Shown: piece after piece, positions 1-7,661 of the stretch
How the letters are laid out: the number at the start of each line of letters is the position of its first letter
Position numbering within the stretch: position 1 is the first letter of the stretch
NCBI RefSeq assembly: GCF_017948405.1
Contig: NZ_CP072844.1
Location: 1,178,001-1,242,000 of the forward strand
DNA from: Psychrosphaera aestuarii
GTDB taxonomy: Bacteria > Pseudomonadota > Gammaproteobacteria > Enterobacterales > Alteromonadaceae
DNA: 64,000 nt
Direction: 5' to 3'
Position numbers and translations under genes: made by a program
Notes under the pieces: generated by a model
What the model was told of the DNA's origin: nothing
The model's database searches: none
What the model saw: the letters and a program-made list of their open reading frames with translations, nothing else

Positions 1-389
1 AGGGTATAACTACCTTCAGTTGGGATGTGGTCTAGCTCAGATTGCATATGCATTAAAGCATGTGTAACTAGCTGGTTAGTTGACTTGTTAATATTAAAAA
101 AGACACTACCCAAGCCGACTGAAAAAATGACTGAAGCGGCAACAAGCCAATGCGTTTTCCGTTTTTTAGCTATGTTGTTTTGATTTTGTATATGTTTATT
201 TAACAAAATTCGTTCTGCGAGATTGTCTGGAACATCAACGAACATAGCGCGATTAATTTTTTCGTCAAAGTCGATTAGCTCCGCCTTAAATTTCGCTTTT
301 TTAGGATCAGATATACAGGCTTCTTTAATATCAGCGCCTGAATCTTGAGGGTCAGCATAAATTCGTCTTCGGAATGTTAACTCATCCAT
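1..389 (-). CDS. DUF3379-type protein, probable anti-sigma partner (partial, runs off window)
   Basis: Reading frame open from an ATG at 389 to the window edge (129 residues, C-terminus missing). The N-terminal ~75 residues are charged and cytoplasmic-looking (starts MDELTFRRRIYADPQD). A single hydrophobic segment follows at about residues 84-100 (HWLVAASVIFSVGLGSVFF), after which the chain would be periplasmic. The ATG lies inside the end of the upstream ECF sigma gene (8-base overlap), so translation is probably coupled. Small single-pass proteins of the DUF3379 type are regularly encoded right after such sigma factors, and a role as membrane anti-sigma factor is inferred from this arrangement, not from a recognised motif. 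Confidence 0.7.
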   Translation of the reverse strand, partial: MDELTFRRRIYADPQDSGADIKEACISDPKKAKFKAELIDFDEKINRAMFVDVPDNLAERILLNKHIQNQNNIAKKRKTHWLVAASVIFSVGLGSVFFNINKSTNQLVTHALMHMQSELDHIPTEGSYT

Positions 390-897
390 TTTGTGCCCCT
401 TTTTGTAAAGTATTTGTATCAAGTAGTTCTTTCAACTGATTACGCGCTCTAAAAAGTCTAGTCATTACTGTGTTCTTGTTTAAGTCTAAAATTGCTGCTA
501 TTTCATCACCGGAAAAACCGCCAATAACTTGGAGTACTAAAGGCTCCCGGTACTCGTCAGCTAATTTTAGAATTTGTCGCTGTAATAAATGATTTTCTAT
601 CTCTTGATCGGCGCTCGGCGTTACAGAGTCGCTAACTTCAAAGTCATCAATATCAACCAGATCAAGTTGCTTTCGCTCAAAACGTCGTGCATTTTCTCGT
701 CGTAATATTGTTATTAACCATGCTTTAGCTGCATTTGTATCGTTTAATGATTCCAATGACCGCCATGCTCGCAAAAACGTTTCTTGAACAATGTCATCCA
801 CTACATTTGCATCGCGACACAGCCAATAGGCATAGCGATACAAATCCTTGCTGTAAGCACGGACTAGTGTTTCGTAAGTTAAGTATTTTGATTTCAT
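382..897 (-). CDS. ECF-type RNA polymerase sigma factor
   Basis: 171-residue sigma-70 family protein of extracytoplasmic-function size. Region 2 is at residues ~10-75, with the core-binding/-10 recognition part DIVQETFLRAWRSL. Region 4 is at ~115-165, with a helix-turn-helix (FSGDEIAAILDLNKNTVMTR). There is no sigma region 1 or 3. It overlaps the DUF3379 gene by 8 bases, forming a probable sigma/anti-sigma operon, and is divergent from the acyltransferase gene at 1010. The start ATG at 897 has an AAGGG about 12 bases upstream, a rather long spacing. The stimulus and regulon cannot be read from sequence. Confidence 0.9.
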   Translation of the reverse strand: MKSKYLTYETLVRAYSKDLYRYAYWLCRDANVVDDIVQETFLRAWRSLESLNDTNAAKAWLITILRRENARRFERKQLDLVDIDDFEVSDSVTPSADQEIENHLLQRQILKLADEYREPLVLQVIGGFSGDEIAAILDLNKNTVMTRLFRARNQLKELLDTNTLQKGAQNG

Positions 898-1009
898 GTA
901 GTAATAGACCCTTTGGTCTCAAAAAAAATTTCCCAACCATTGCAATGAAATGGTTTAATTTAAAAATAATTAAAATCGACATCAGTAATGAGTGTAAATA
1001 GCATTAACT

Positions 1010-2776
1010 ATGACATTAAAAAACACGACCTCTCACATTAGTTTACATTCAATTTATCCAAACGGCTCATCACACTTTTTGGGTAAGCATCTACTAAATT
1101 TTGCAGATAAAATTATGGGGCTAAAAAAGCTCAATAGCATTTACAGTAATAGTCATCTACCAGGATTAGCTGCGAATACGTTTTGCAAAGAGCTCTTGGC
1201 GTTGCTGAAGACACCTCTAATGGGAACAAAAGATTTACACGTTAACCTACCCGACACTGGGCCAACAATAATTGTCGCAAATCATCCCTTTGGCTGTTTA
1301 GAGGGTGTTGCGCTAGCGCACGAGGTAAGGAAAATTAGACCTGATGTAAAAGTTTTAGCGAATAGGGCGTTATCTATGTTCAAAGAACTAGAAGAGCTCT
1401 TTATATTCATCGATCCATTGCGCCCAAACGATCCCAAAAACATCACAGCACTTAAGCAATGTAAAATGCATTTAAAACAAGGTGGTGTGTTAATTATCTT
1501 TCCAAGTGGCAAGGTATCGGAATATTACTTTTTAAAACGACGCATTTGTGACGATAGCTGGAATAGAGTCGCGGCACAGTTGGCCAAGTCTTGTGAAGCT
1601 AGTGTACTACCAATATTTTTCGATGGACATAACAGTAAAATGTTTATCCGTTTGGCCATGGTTTGGTCGAAACTTAAATTATTGATGTTATTTAGGGAGG
1701 TACTAAAGCGGCGCGGTACGCCAATTAAAATGCAGGTAGGCCAATTACTTACACCAAAACAACTCGCTAAGCTTAAAAATGTAAATACAATTAATGATTA
1801 TTTAAGAGTGCAAACCTACGCGTTAAATCCGCAATATAGTTATGAGTGGCCTGACGATCAAATCGACACTCTGCAGCCACTAGCTCTAAAACTCCCAAGA
1901 GAAAGAATTAAAACTGAGCTAGCACATCTTCCAGCTGAACAGTGTCTCGTCAAATATAAAGGCTTCAGCGTTTATTACAGTTACCAACAACAGACTCCGT
2001 CGATAGTTGAAGATATAGCAAGGGAGCGCGAAAGAGTCTTTAGGCTTCATAATGAAGGCTCTGGTAACCCTATCGACACGGATGCGTATGATGCAAGTTA
2101 TGTACACTTGTATATTGTTGAAGATGAATCGTTAAATATTATTGGCGCTTATCGCATGGGACAAACGGATGTTTTACTCAAAGAAGGTGGTCTAAAAAGT
2201 TTATACCTTAGTAAAATGTTTAACTTTAAAAAGGAGTTTATCAACCAGAGGGAGCCGTGTTTAGAGATGGGGCGTTCATTTATAGTTCCTGAACACCAAC
2301 GAAGTTTTTATGGGTTATATCTTCTTTGGCGTGGTATTGGTGAATATGTAGTTCGTCATCCTCACTATCGTACCTTGTATGGCACAGTATCAATTAGCAA
2401 GCTATATTCACCAATAAGTGTGGAGTGTATGCGGCAACTAGCATTACGTCCAAGTGTGAAAGTTGAGGCGAAATGGCCATTTAATGTGCCGAACAACCCT
2501 GAGTTGTCGGAGTTTATCGCTAAACATCGAGAGCAAAATGTTATACTATCGGCACTCGTTCAAGGAATCGAGCGGGATAAAAAAGATGTTCCAGTGTTAA
2601 TGAAGCAGTATCAAAAAATGGCGGCTCGGTTCTACTGCATAGGTATAGACCAAAACTTTAACGACACTCCTGGTATGTTGCTGAGTGTTCATTTGCCAAG
2701 TGCTCCCCAAAAATCATTAAAACAATATCTAGCTAATGGATTAGACAGTTATTTAGCTTTTAAAAACGATCAATAA
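1010..2776 (+). CDS. Two-domain acyltransferase, OlsF-like (PlsC-like domain + GNAT/hemolysin-type domain)
   Basis: 588 residues. The N-terminal half (~30-270) is a lysophospholipid-acyltransferase-like domain with the motif NHPFGCLEG near residue 92 and IFPSGKVSE near 163. The C-terminal half (~290-500) resembles the OlsB/hemolysin-type acyl-ACP-dependent N-acyltransferase, e.g. ARERERVFR, then EMGRSFIVPEHQR near 420. This order matches OlsF, a bifunctional enzyme making ornithine lipids, where the C-terminal part N-acylates ornithine and the N-terminal part adds the second acyl chain. The substrate is inferred from family only. The next gene, 11 bases downstream, is another acyltransferase, so the pair is probably a lipid-remodelling operon. 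The ATG at 1010 has no strong ribosome site. Confidence 0.8.
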   Translation: MTLKNTTSHISLHSIYPNGSSHFLGKHLLNFADKIMGLKKLNSIYSNSHLPGLAANTFCKELLALLKTPLMGTKDLHVNLPDTGPTIIVANHPFGCLEGVALAHEVRKIRPDVKVLANRALSMFKELEELFIFIDPLRPNDPKNITALKQCKMHLKQGGVLIIFPSGKVSEYYFLKRRICDDSWNRVAAQLAKSCEASVLPIFFDGHNSKMFIRLAMVWSKLKLLMLFREVLKRRGTPIKMQVGQLLTPKQLAKLKNVNTINDYLRVQTYALNPQYSYEWPDDQIDTLQPLALKLPRERIKTELAHLPAEQCLVKYKGFSVYYSYQQQTPSIVEDIARERERVFRLHNEGSGNPIDTDAYDASYVHLYIVEDESLNIIGAYRMGQTDVLLKEGGLKSLYLSKMFNFKKEFINQREPCLEMGRSFIVPEHQRSFYGLYLLWRGIGEYVVRHPHYRTLYGTVSISKLYSPISVECMRQLALRPSVKVEAKWPFNVPNNPELSEFIAKHREQNVILSALVQGIERDKKDVPVLMKQYQKMAARFYCIGIDQNFNDTPGMLLSVHLPSAPQKSLKQYLANGLDSYLAFKNDQ

Positions 2777-2787
2777 AAGGGTTTAGA

Positions 2788-3516
2788 ATGCGTGCGAATC
2801 GCTTTGCGCAATGTTTTAGTTTTACTGTTATGTCAACAGTAAAGATAATTAGTTTTTTGTTTTATAAGTTCGAAATCAAGTGGTTAAGTGAAAAGAAGTT
2901 TGAGGAACTTGATGACGTTAAACTGATTGTTTTGTTAAACCATACAAGTTTGTTTGAAGCGCTGTTTGTGCGACTGGCACCGTTTCGCTTTTTGTGGAAA
3001 ATTGCCAGACATTTGTTAATTCCGATAGCGGATATTACTGCGAGTCGTCCAATTGTGGGAAAGTTTTTTCACGCTTTGGTGCCAGGTTTGGTTCCAATTA
3101 GTCGAAAAAGAGATGAGTCATGGGAAAACTTTTTAAAACGAGCCAACGATGACGCCATTGTCGCTATTTTGCCAGAAGGGCGCATGCGTCGTCATGACGG
3201 CAACGACAAACATGGTAACCCAATGACAGTAAGAGCGGGCGTAGCTGATATTGTTGAAGAGCTAGAAGGCGGGAATGTATTATTTGTATATAGTGGTGGC
3301 ATGCATCATATTCAAATTCCAGGTCAAACCTTTCCTAGGCTTTTTAAAAAGATAAAAATAAACATGGAAATCTTATCGATTGATGATTACAAAGACGCAT
3401 TACATCACCCTGAAAAGAAAAACCGCAAAACTGCAGTAGTTAAAGATATTCAAGCTAGGTTAGAAGCATTAACGCCATTTTGTGAACGTCAGCCTTATAA
3501 TAAAAACAATCAATAA
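2788..3516 (+). CDS. PlsC-type 1-acylglycerol-phosphate acyltransferase family protein
   Basis: 242-residue glycerolipid acyltransferase-like protein. Block I is NHTSLFEALF near residue 51, giving H-x4-E where the family usually has H-x4-D. Block III is PEGRMRRHDG near 130. There is a weak hydrophobic stretch at the N-terminus, so peripheral or inner-membrane association is likely. It starts 11 bases after the OlsF-like gene in the same direction (AAAAGGG before the ATG), suggesting an operon. It may transfer a second acyl chain in the same or a parallel lipid pathway; the exact substrate is unknown. The H-x4-E variant is seen in the sequence and its effect is untested. Confidence 0.75.
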   Translation: MRANRFAQCFSFTVMSTVKIISFLFYKFEIKWLSEKKFEELDDVKLIVLLNHTSLFEALFVRLAPFRFLWKIARHLLIPIADITASRPIVGKFFHALVPGLVPISRKRDESWENFLKRANDDAIVAILPEGRMRRHDGNDKHGNPMTVRAGVADIVEELEGGNVLFVYSGGMHHIQIPGQTFPRLFKKIKINMEILSIDDYKDALHHPEKKNRKTAVVKDIQARLEALTPFCERQPYNKNNQ

Positions 3517-3635
3517 CTAAACTTTTATCCTAAGTTGTTAAGTTTATTGGAAAAATAATATTACAATTTTAGACATTGATAAAAGCGATTTGTTAGGGCA
3601 AGATTTCACTAGAAATAAGACAATTGGGAAGAGAT

Positions 3636-3842
3636 ATGTCTCAAATTAAAGAATCATTGGACAAGCTTAGAGAAGCAACTGAGGCATTAGAACATAATGT
3701 TAGCGCTCAATGCGTTGATAGTCACAGCGTTGAGAACCTTCATAAAACGTTAAGTCAGGTGCAAGATCATGTTGAGTTTATCAAACAAAGTCTAACTCAA
3801 CACGAGTCATCTCCGATTCGTTATGTCGATGAATGTGGTTAA
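3636..3842 (+). CDS. Small helical hypothetical protein
   Basis: 68 residues if started at ATG 3636, which has GGGAAGAG a few bases upstream; a TTG at 3624 would add four residues but overlaps that ribosome site. The protein is almost wholly charged and heptad-like (SLDKLREATEALEHN, NLHKTLSQVQDHVEFIKQSL), so probably a short coiled coil. It has no membrane segment, and the single cysteines are not in a motif. It lies between the acyltransferase operon and the convergent pheA, followed by a shared terminator. No family is recognised. Confidence 0.6.
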   Translation: MSQIKESLDKLREATEALEHNVSAQCVDSHSVENLHKTLSQVQDHVEFIKQSLTQHESSPIRYVDECG

Positions 3843-3895
3843 TATAGCGACAAGAAAAGTCACCACGTAATCTAATACTGACCTGTCAGAAAAAC

Positions 3896-3923
3896 AAAAA
3901 GGTAACTAAGGTTACCTTTTTTT
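3896..3923. terminator. Bidirectional intrinsic terminator
   Basis: Perfect 6-bp stem GGTAAC/GTTACC with loop TAAG, flanked by A5 on the left and T7 on the right. It lies between the small gene ending at 3842 and pheA ending at 3962, so it can end transcription from both sides. Confidence 0.85.
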
Positions 3924-3961
3924 GTTATCAAAATTTAGCCAAAGTACACTGTACCAGTTAC

Positions 3962-5134
3962 TCAAGCCGTTACTTTTGCAGGCGGAACATCTTCAGTAGG
4001 ATAACAGCCAAGCACCTTCAAAAACCTTGTTGTCGCTCGAAGTTCTTCTATCGCATTATGCAGGTTACTGTCTCGAATATTGCCTTCTACATCGACATAA
4101 AACATTTCTTCCCAAGGATTGCCAGTAATAGGTCTAGACTCTAATTTACACATATTAACGCCATGTGACTTTAGGATTAATAATGCATCAACAAGCGCTC
4201 CAGGCTTTTGTTCAGTAGACATAATCCATGTAGATTTTGCAGGGACTTGATTTGCTACGGCGATTGGTTGGTTAGCCAATACGATAAAACGGCTATAATT
4301 TTTCTTTTGATTAGCCAACGCCTCCGCAATGATATTCAGTCCATATAACCGCGCACCTTCGCCACTACCTAACGCCGCTACAGTTCCTGTCGTGTCATTT
4401 TGTATCGCTTCAAATGCGGCAGATGAGGCTTCACAGTGTTCAATATCAACACCATCAAACTGGGCTAGGAAGTGACTACATTGTGCGTAAACCTGAGGGT
4501 GAGCATATAATTTAGTGATTTTATCCAACGATGTGGGTACAGCGCTAACCATGCAATGATTTATCGGCTGAGTAATTTCACCAACAATTGATAAATCGGT
4601 ATGTTGTAATAAGTCGTAAACGTCGTTAATGCTGCCAGATGAGGTATTTTCAATTGGCAAAATTCCATAATCAGCATGCTTATGCTCTACCTTTTCTATG
4701 ATTTCCAAAAAGCTAGAACACCCCATCGCTTTTAGTTGACCTGGAAATCGTGAAAAATATTTATGACAAGCCAAATTGCTGTATGAGCCATGACTACCTA
4801 AATAAGCAACTCGGTTAACCCCATTTTCACCTGCTGGCATGTTAAGGTGCTGTTGCAACAGTGCTTGCTGATGTAACACCGAGTCTTCAATGATAGTTTG
4901 GAAAACTTGCTTGACGTAATAAGGATCCAACTCGAGTTTCTGACCGCGTTCTATTAGATCGATTAGCATAAGTTCTTCTCGTTGCAGATCTCTAACGGGC
5001 TTGTTGTTTTTTATTTTTTCTTCTGCTACGGCTTTTGAGAGGGCGCGTCGTTGCGCTAAAGTAGTTAATAACGAAGAGTCTAATTCGGAAATCTGATCGC
5101 GAATCGTTGATAAAGGGTTAACCGTATTGTTCAA
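3962..5134 (-). CDS. pheA: Bifunctional chorismate mutase / prephenate dehydratase
   Basis: 390-residue P-protein that converts chorismate to prephenate and then to phenylpyruvate for phenylalanine synthesis. The AroQ chorismate mutase domain is at residues ~1-95 (IRDQISELDSSLLTTLAQRR). Prephenate dehydratase is at ~107-285 (AYLGSHGSYSNLA, then PIENTSSGSINDVYDLL). The C-terminal ACT domain is at ~300-375, with the feedback-binding motif ESRPITGNPWEE. The start is a TTG at 5134; no in-frame ATG lies upstream, and AGGA of the ribosome site sits inside the last codons of the penicillin acylase gene ending at 5139, so coupling is likely. No pheL-type leader peptide is visible. Confidence 0.95.
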   Translation of the reverse strand: MNNTVNPLSTIRDQISELDSSLLTTLAQRRALSKAVAEEKIKNNKPVRDLQREELMLIDLIERGQKLELDPYYVKQVFQTIIEDSVLHQQALLQQHLNMPAGENGVNRVAYLGSHGSYSNLACHKYFSRFPGQLKAMGCSSFLEIIEKVEHKHADYGILPIENTSSGSINDVYDLLQHTDLSIVGEITQPINHCMVSAVPTSLDKITKLYAHPQVYAQCSHFLAQFDGVDIEHCEASSAAFEAIQNDTTGTVAALGSGEGARLYGLNIIAEALANQKKNYSRFIVLANQPIAVANQVPAKSTWIMSTEQKPGALVDALLILKSHGVNMCKLESRPITGNPWEEMFYVDVEGNIRDSNLHNAIEELRATTRFLKVLGCYPTEDVPPAKVTA

Positions 5135-5138
5135 AAAC

Positions 5139-7541
5139 TTAATCCTGTAGTGATGGTTGTAATATTAATTTGTATTTTGTTTTGCTTGGTAGCAATGGTG
5201 TTGCCGTTCCATCAGCCCAATCGTTATGGCCATTGCCATAATAAGGACTTAACGGATGCGCAGATTGACCGCTTGGCATATGTAAAATTGCGGAGTTTTC
5301 GTTACCAGGAGAGACAACAAACCGCTCTGATGCGCCAAATTCTCGCCCCTGAACTCTCGGCATGTAACTGTCTCCAGTGACTTCTTGTGATGGCATATCT
5401 AAGAGCCAACTAAGTGCTGGAATTGCTTTTGATAACGGATGTTGAATGTTTGTTCTGTTCACATTTCCCCAATTTGCGTTAGCCAGTGTGCCATACTTTT
5501 CTTTTAGTTCGTTAATGGTAAATAACATCTGACTTTGCAAAAAGTCGGTCCAATTGTTAAAACCTTTTGGCATTATATGATCTGGCTGTTCTGTAATTAG
5601 TGCCCACATTGGCGTTTCAAGTTGATGTCGAATAGGGCGAATGTCTAAATCACGAATATTCACTTTTTTAATGGGTGACAGTAAGTTGTCAAACAAAGAT
5701 TGGCGTACGTTTCTTCGAAAGGCTTCGACGATTGTATATCCAACAGAGTCAACTGAAGCGGACTGTTGCCAGTCTTTTATATGTTCTAAAGCTACATGTA
5801 AGTTCTGCTCGTTAACATAGCTCTCGGTTAGCACTTTTTCTAATATTAAGTCATGCCAGCGATCTAAAAATAATGCCCTATGATCGTTTTGTATGTCTAA
5901 AAAGTCTTGTTCAGAAAATATTTGACGAGCAAACAGTCCATCTCTTATTTGTTGGCCTCTTGCGCCCAATGCATAACCGCCGTTGCCTATTCTTTCTAGC
6001 ATTTCATTGCCAACAATACGGCTATTAGCGGTCCAAATTCTATTGGACTTAGGGTTAAAAACAGTAGGCTTTTTTGATGCGGCTAAATAGCCTAACCATT
6101 TATAATCTCCGTTGCTCCAATCTTGCGGCGTTTGCCAATCTGGTGAGTCAACGTTAGCGATTTTATTTGGCATAGGGCCAGCAATAGTCCAGGCAATATC
6201 GCCGTATCTATCGGCTACAACAATATTTTGCGCCGGAATAGCCATTGTATGTGCAACTTCAATTGCACTTTGAGTGTTTGCGACGGTTTCTAAATTAAGT
6301 AAATTAAAATTGATGCCTTCTGGATCATGTGCTGTCCACCTTAATGCATATTGCTGACCATTGCTGTCTTGCGATACGACAGGACCCCATTGCGTAACTT
6401 TAATATTAATTTTACGCGGCTCTTGCTGACCTTTGACTTGAATAATTTCACTCTCATAACCAAATGACTTATAACCTTCTGGTGTTAAATACTGACTCCC
6501 GTCTGGTGTCGTTTTCAAAGCAATGAGTTCGCTCCAGTCACCATAACTGTTGGTGAATCCCCATGCCACATGTCTATTAGAGCCAACTACCATGGCGGGC
6601 GTTCCAGGTAGTGTTACCCCATCAATTTCAACTTTTGTTTGATCATTAAAGTACTTAAAGCCAGCGCGATACCAAATATTGGGAACCCGGATGCCTAAAT
6701 GCATATCGTTAGCCAGTAACGCAGCGCCACTAGATGTGAGCGTTCCCGCAACTACCCAACTATTACTGCCTGATAAGGCCTCATGAGGCGAGTCAAACAA
6801 GTTTTGTGGCTGTTGTGTTTTGGCAAGTGCGTCAATAATAGGAACCGGTTGAAAGCTGTTTTTGGGGATAGGGCTAGCAGTCATTTCGGTATTATCAATG
6901 GGCGCATCCCAGCGTGAGCCTTTAGGGTTTAAGAAGTCATACACATCGCCCATTAAATTGTCTTTTAATATGCCAAGGAGTTGTTCACGTTCACCAAATT
7001 CATACTGTAGGTCAATATACATGCTGTACAAAACCAGCAGGCTATCTTCTGACGCCCACTTACTTGGCGTTTTGTTAAGTAAAAGGTATTCAAAGGGGCG
7101 AAGAGTTAGTTGCTTTAAGCCGGCATTTACGCCATTGGTGTAGTGCTCGAGTATGCGCTTGTGTTGCTCTGGAAGATTATGCAGATATTGCGATGCTCGC
7201 TTTCTAAATTGATGTAACCTTATTTTTGAATCAAAACCCAACGCTACTTTGCCAAACAATTCGGATAATTCTCCAGCAGAGTTTTTTCTTAATAAATCCA
7301 TTTGAAAAAAACGTTCTTGAGCGTGTAAAAAACCAAGTGAATAGGCCACTCCCTCGCGAGTCGCCGAGTTTATGGTGGCGATGCCATTTTTATCTCGTTC
7401 TATAGTGGCGGGCACCAAAATTGGTGTTTCAATTTGACCGTTTAACGTCGGCTTACTCGAATTTAAGCCAACATAGACTAGAATGAAAAAAAGAACCATT
7501 AGAATCAAAATGGCCTTTAAAGATCGTGTTAACCAAGTCAT
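5139..7541 (-). CDS. Penicillin acylase family protein (Ntn-hydrolase)
   Basis: About 800 residues. The family comprises amidases matured by self-cleavage in front of a serine, acting on penicillins, acyl-homoserine lactones or other N-acyl compounds in the periplasm. The N-terminal signal/anchor is at residues ~8-27 (LKAILILMVLFFILVYVGL). The alpha chain runs to the spacer; the expected cleavage and new N-terminal serine is in SGSNSWVVAG near residue 260, and the conserved GSNRHVAWGFTN block follows. ATG 7541 is preferred over an upstream start at 7580 because it directly precedes the signal anchor and has a GAG ribosome site. It sits 4 bases upstream of pheA. The natural substrate is unknown. 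Confidence 0.85.
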   Translation of the reverse strand: MTWLTRSLKAILILMVLFFILVYVGLNSSKPTLNGQIETPILVPATIERDKNGIATINSATREGVAYSLGFLHAQERFFQMDLLRKNSAGELSELFGKVALGFDSKIRLHQFRKRASQYLHNLPEQHKRILEHYTNGVNAGLKQLTLRPFEYLLLNKTPSKWASEDSLLVLYSMYIDLQYEFGEREQLLGILKDNLMGDVYDFLNPKGSRWDAPIDNTEMTASPIPKNSFQPVPIIDALAKTQQPQNLFDSPHEALSGSNSWVVAGTLTSSGAALLANDMHLGIRVPNIWYRAGFKYFNDQTKVEIDGVTLPGTPAMVVGSNRHVAWGFTNSYGDWSELIALKTTPDGSQYLTPEGYKSFGYESEIIQVKGQQEPRKINIKVTQWGPVVSQDSNGQQYALRWTAHDPEGINFNLLNLETVANTQSAIEVAHTMAIPAQNIVVADRYGDIAWTIAGPMPNKIANVDSPDWQTPQDWSNGDYKWLGYLAASKKPTVFNPKSNRIWTANSRIVGNEMLERIGNGGYALGARGQQIRDGLFARQIFSEQDFLDIQNDHRALFLDRWHDLILEKVLTESYVNEQNLHVALEHIKDWQQSASVDSVGYTIVEAFRRNVRQSLFDNLLSPIKKVNIRDLDIRPIRHQLETPMWALITEQPDHIMPKGFNNWTDFLQSQMLFTINELKEKYGTLANANWGNVNRTNIQHPLSKAIPALSWLLDMPSQEVTGDSYMPRVQGREFGASERFVVSPGNENSAILHMPSGQSAHPLSPYYGNGHNDWADGTATPLLPSKTKYKLILQPSLQD

Positions 7542-7661
7542 TATATTTTTCTCATTTTTAGTCGATGTATTGAGATGCACAGTTGGTAATTAAACTATCA
7601 TTTTATTTTAAAATACACCATATTAGTTCAGCGAATATCATATCTGGTCAAGGGGTTATGC

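Noticed and set aside
735..1001. 88-residue ORF opposite the sigma gene
   Set aside because: Runs antisense to the ECF sigma gene and its promoter region, with no protein-like features.
5134..5300. pheL leader/attenuator ahead of pheA
   Set aside because: The upstream bases are the coding end of the penicillin acylase gene; no Phe-rich leader or terminator hairpin is present.
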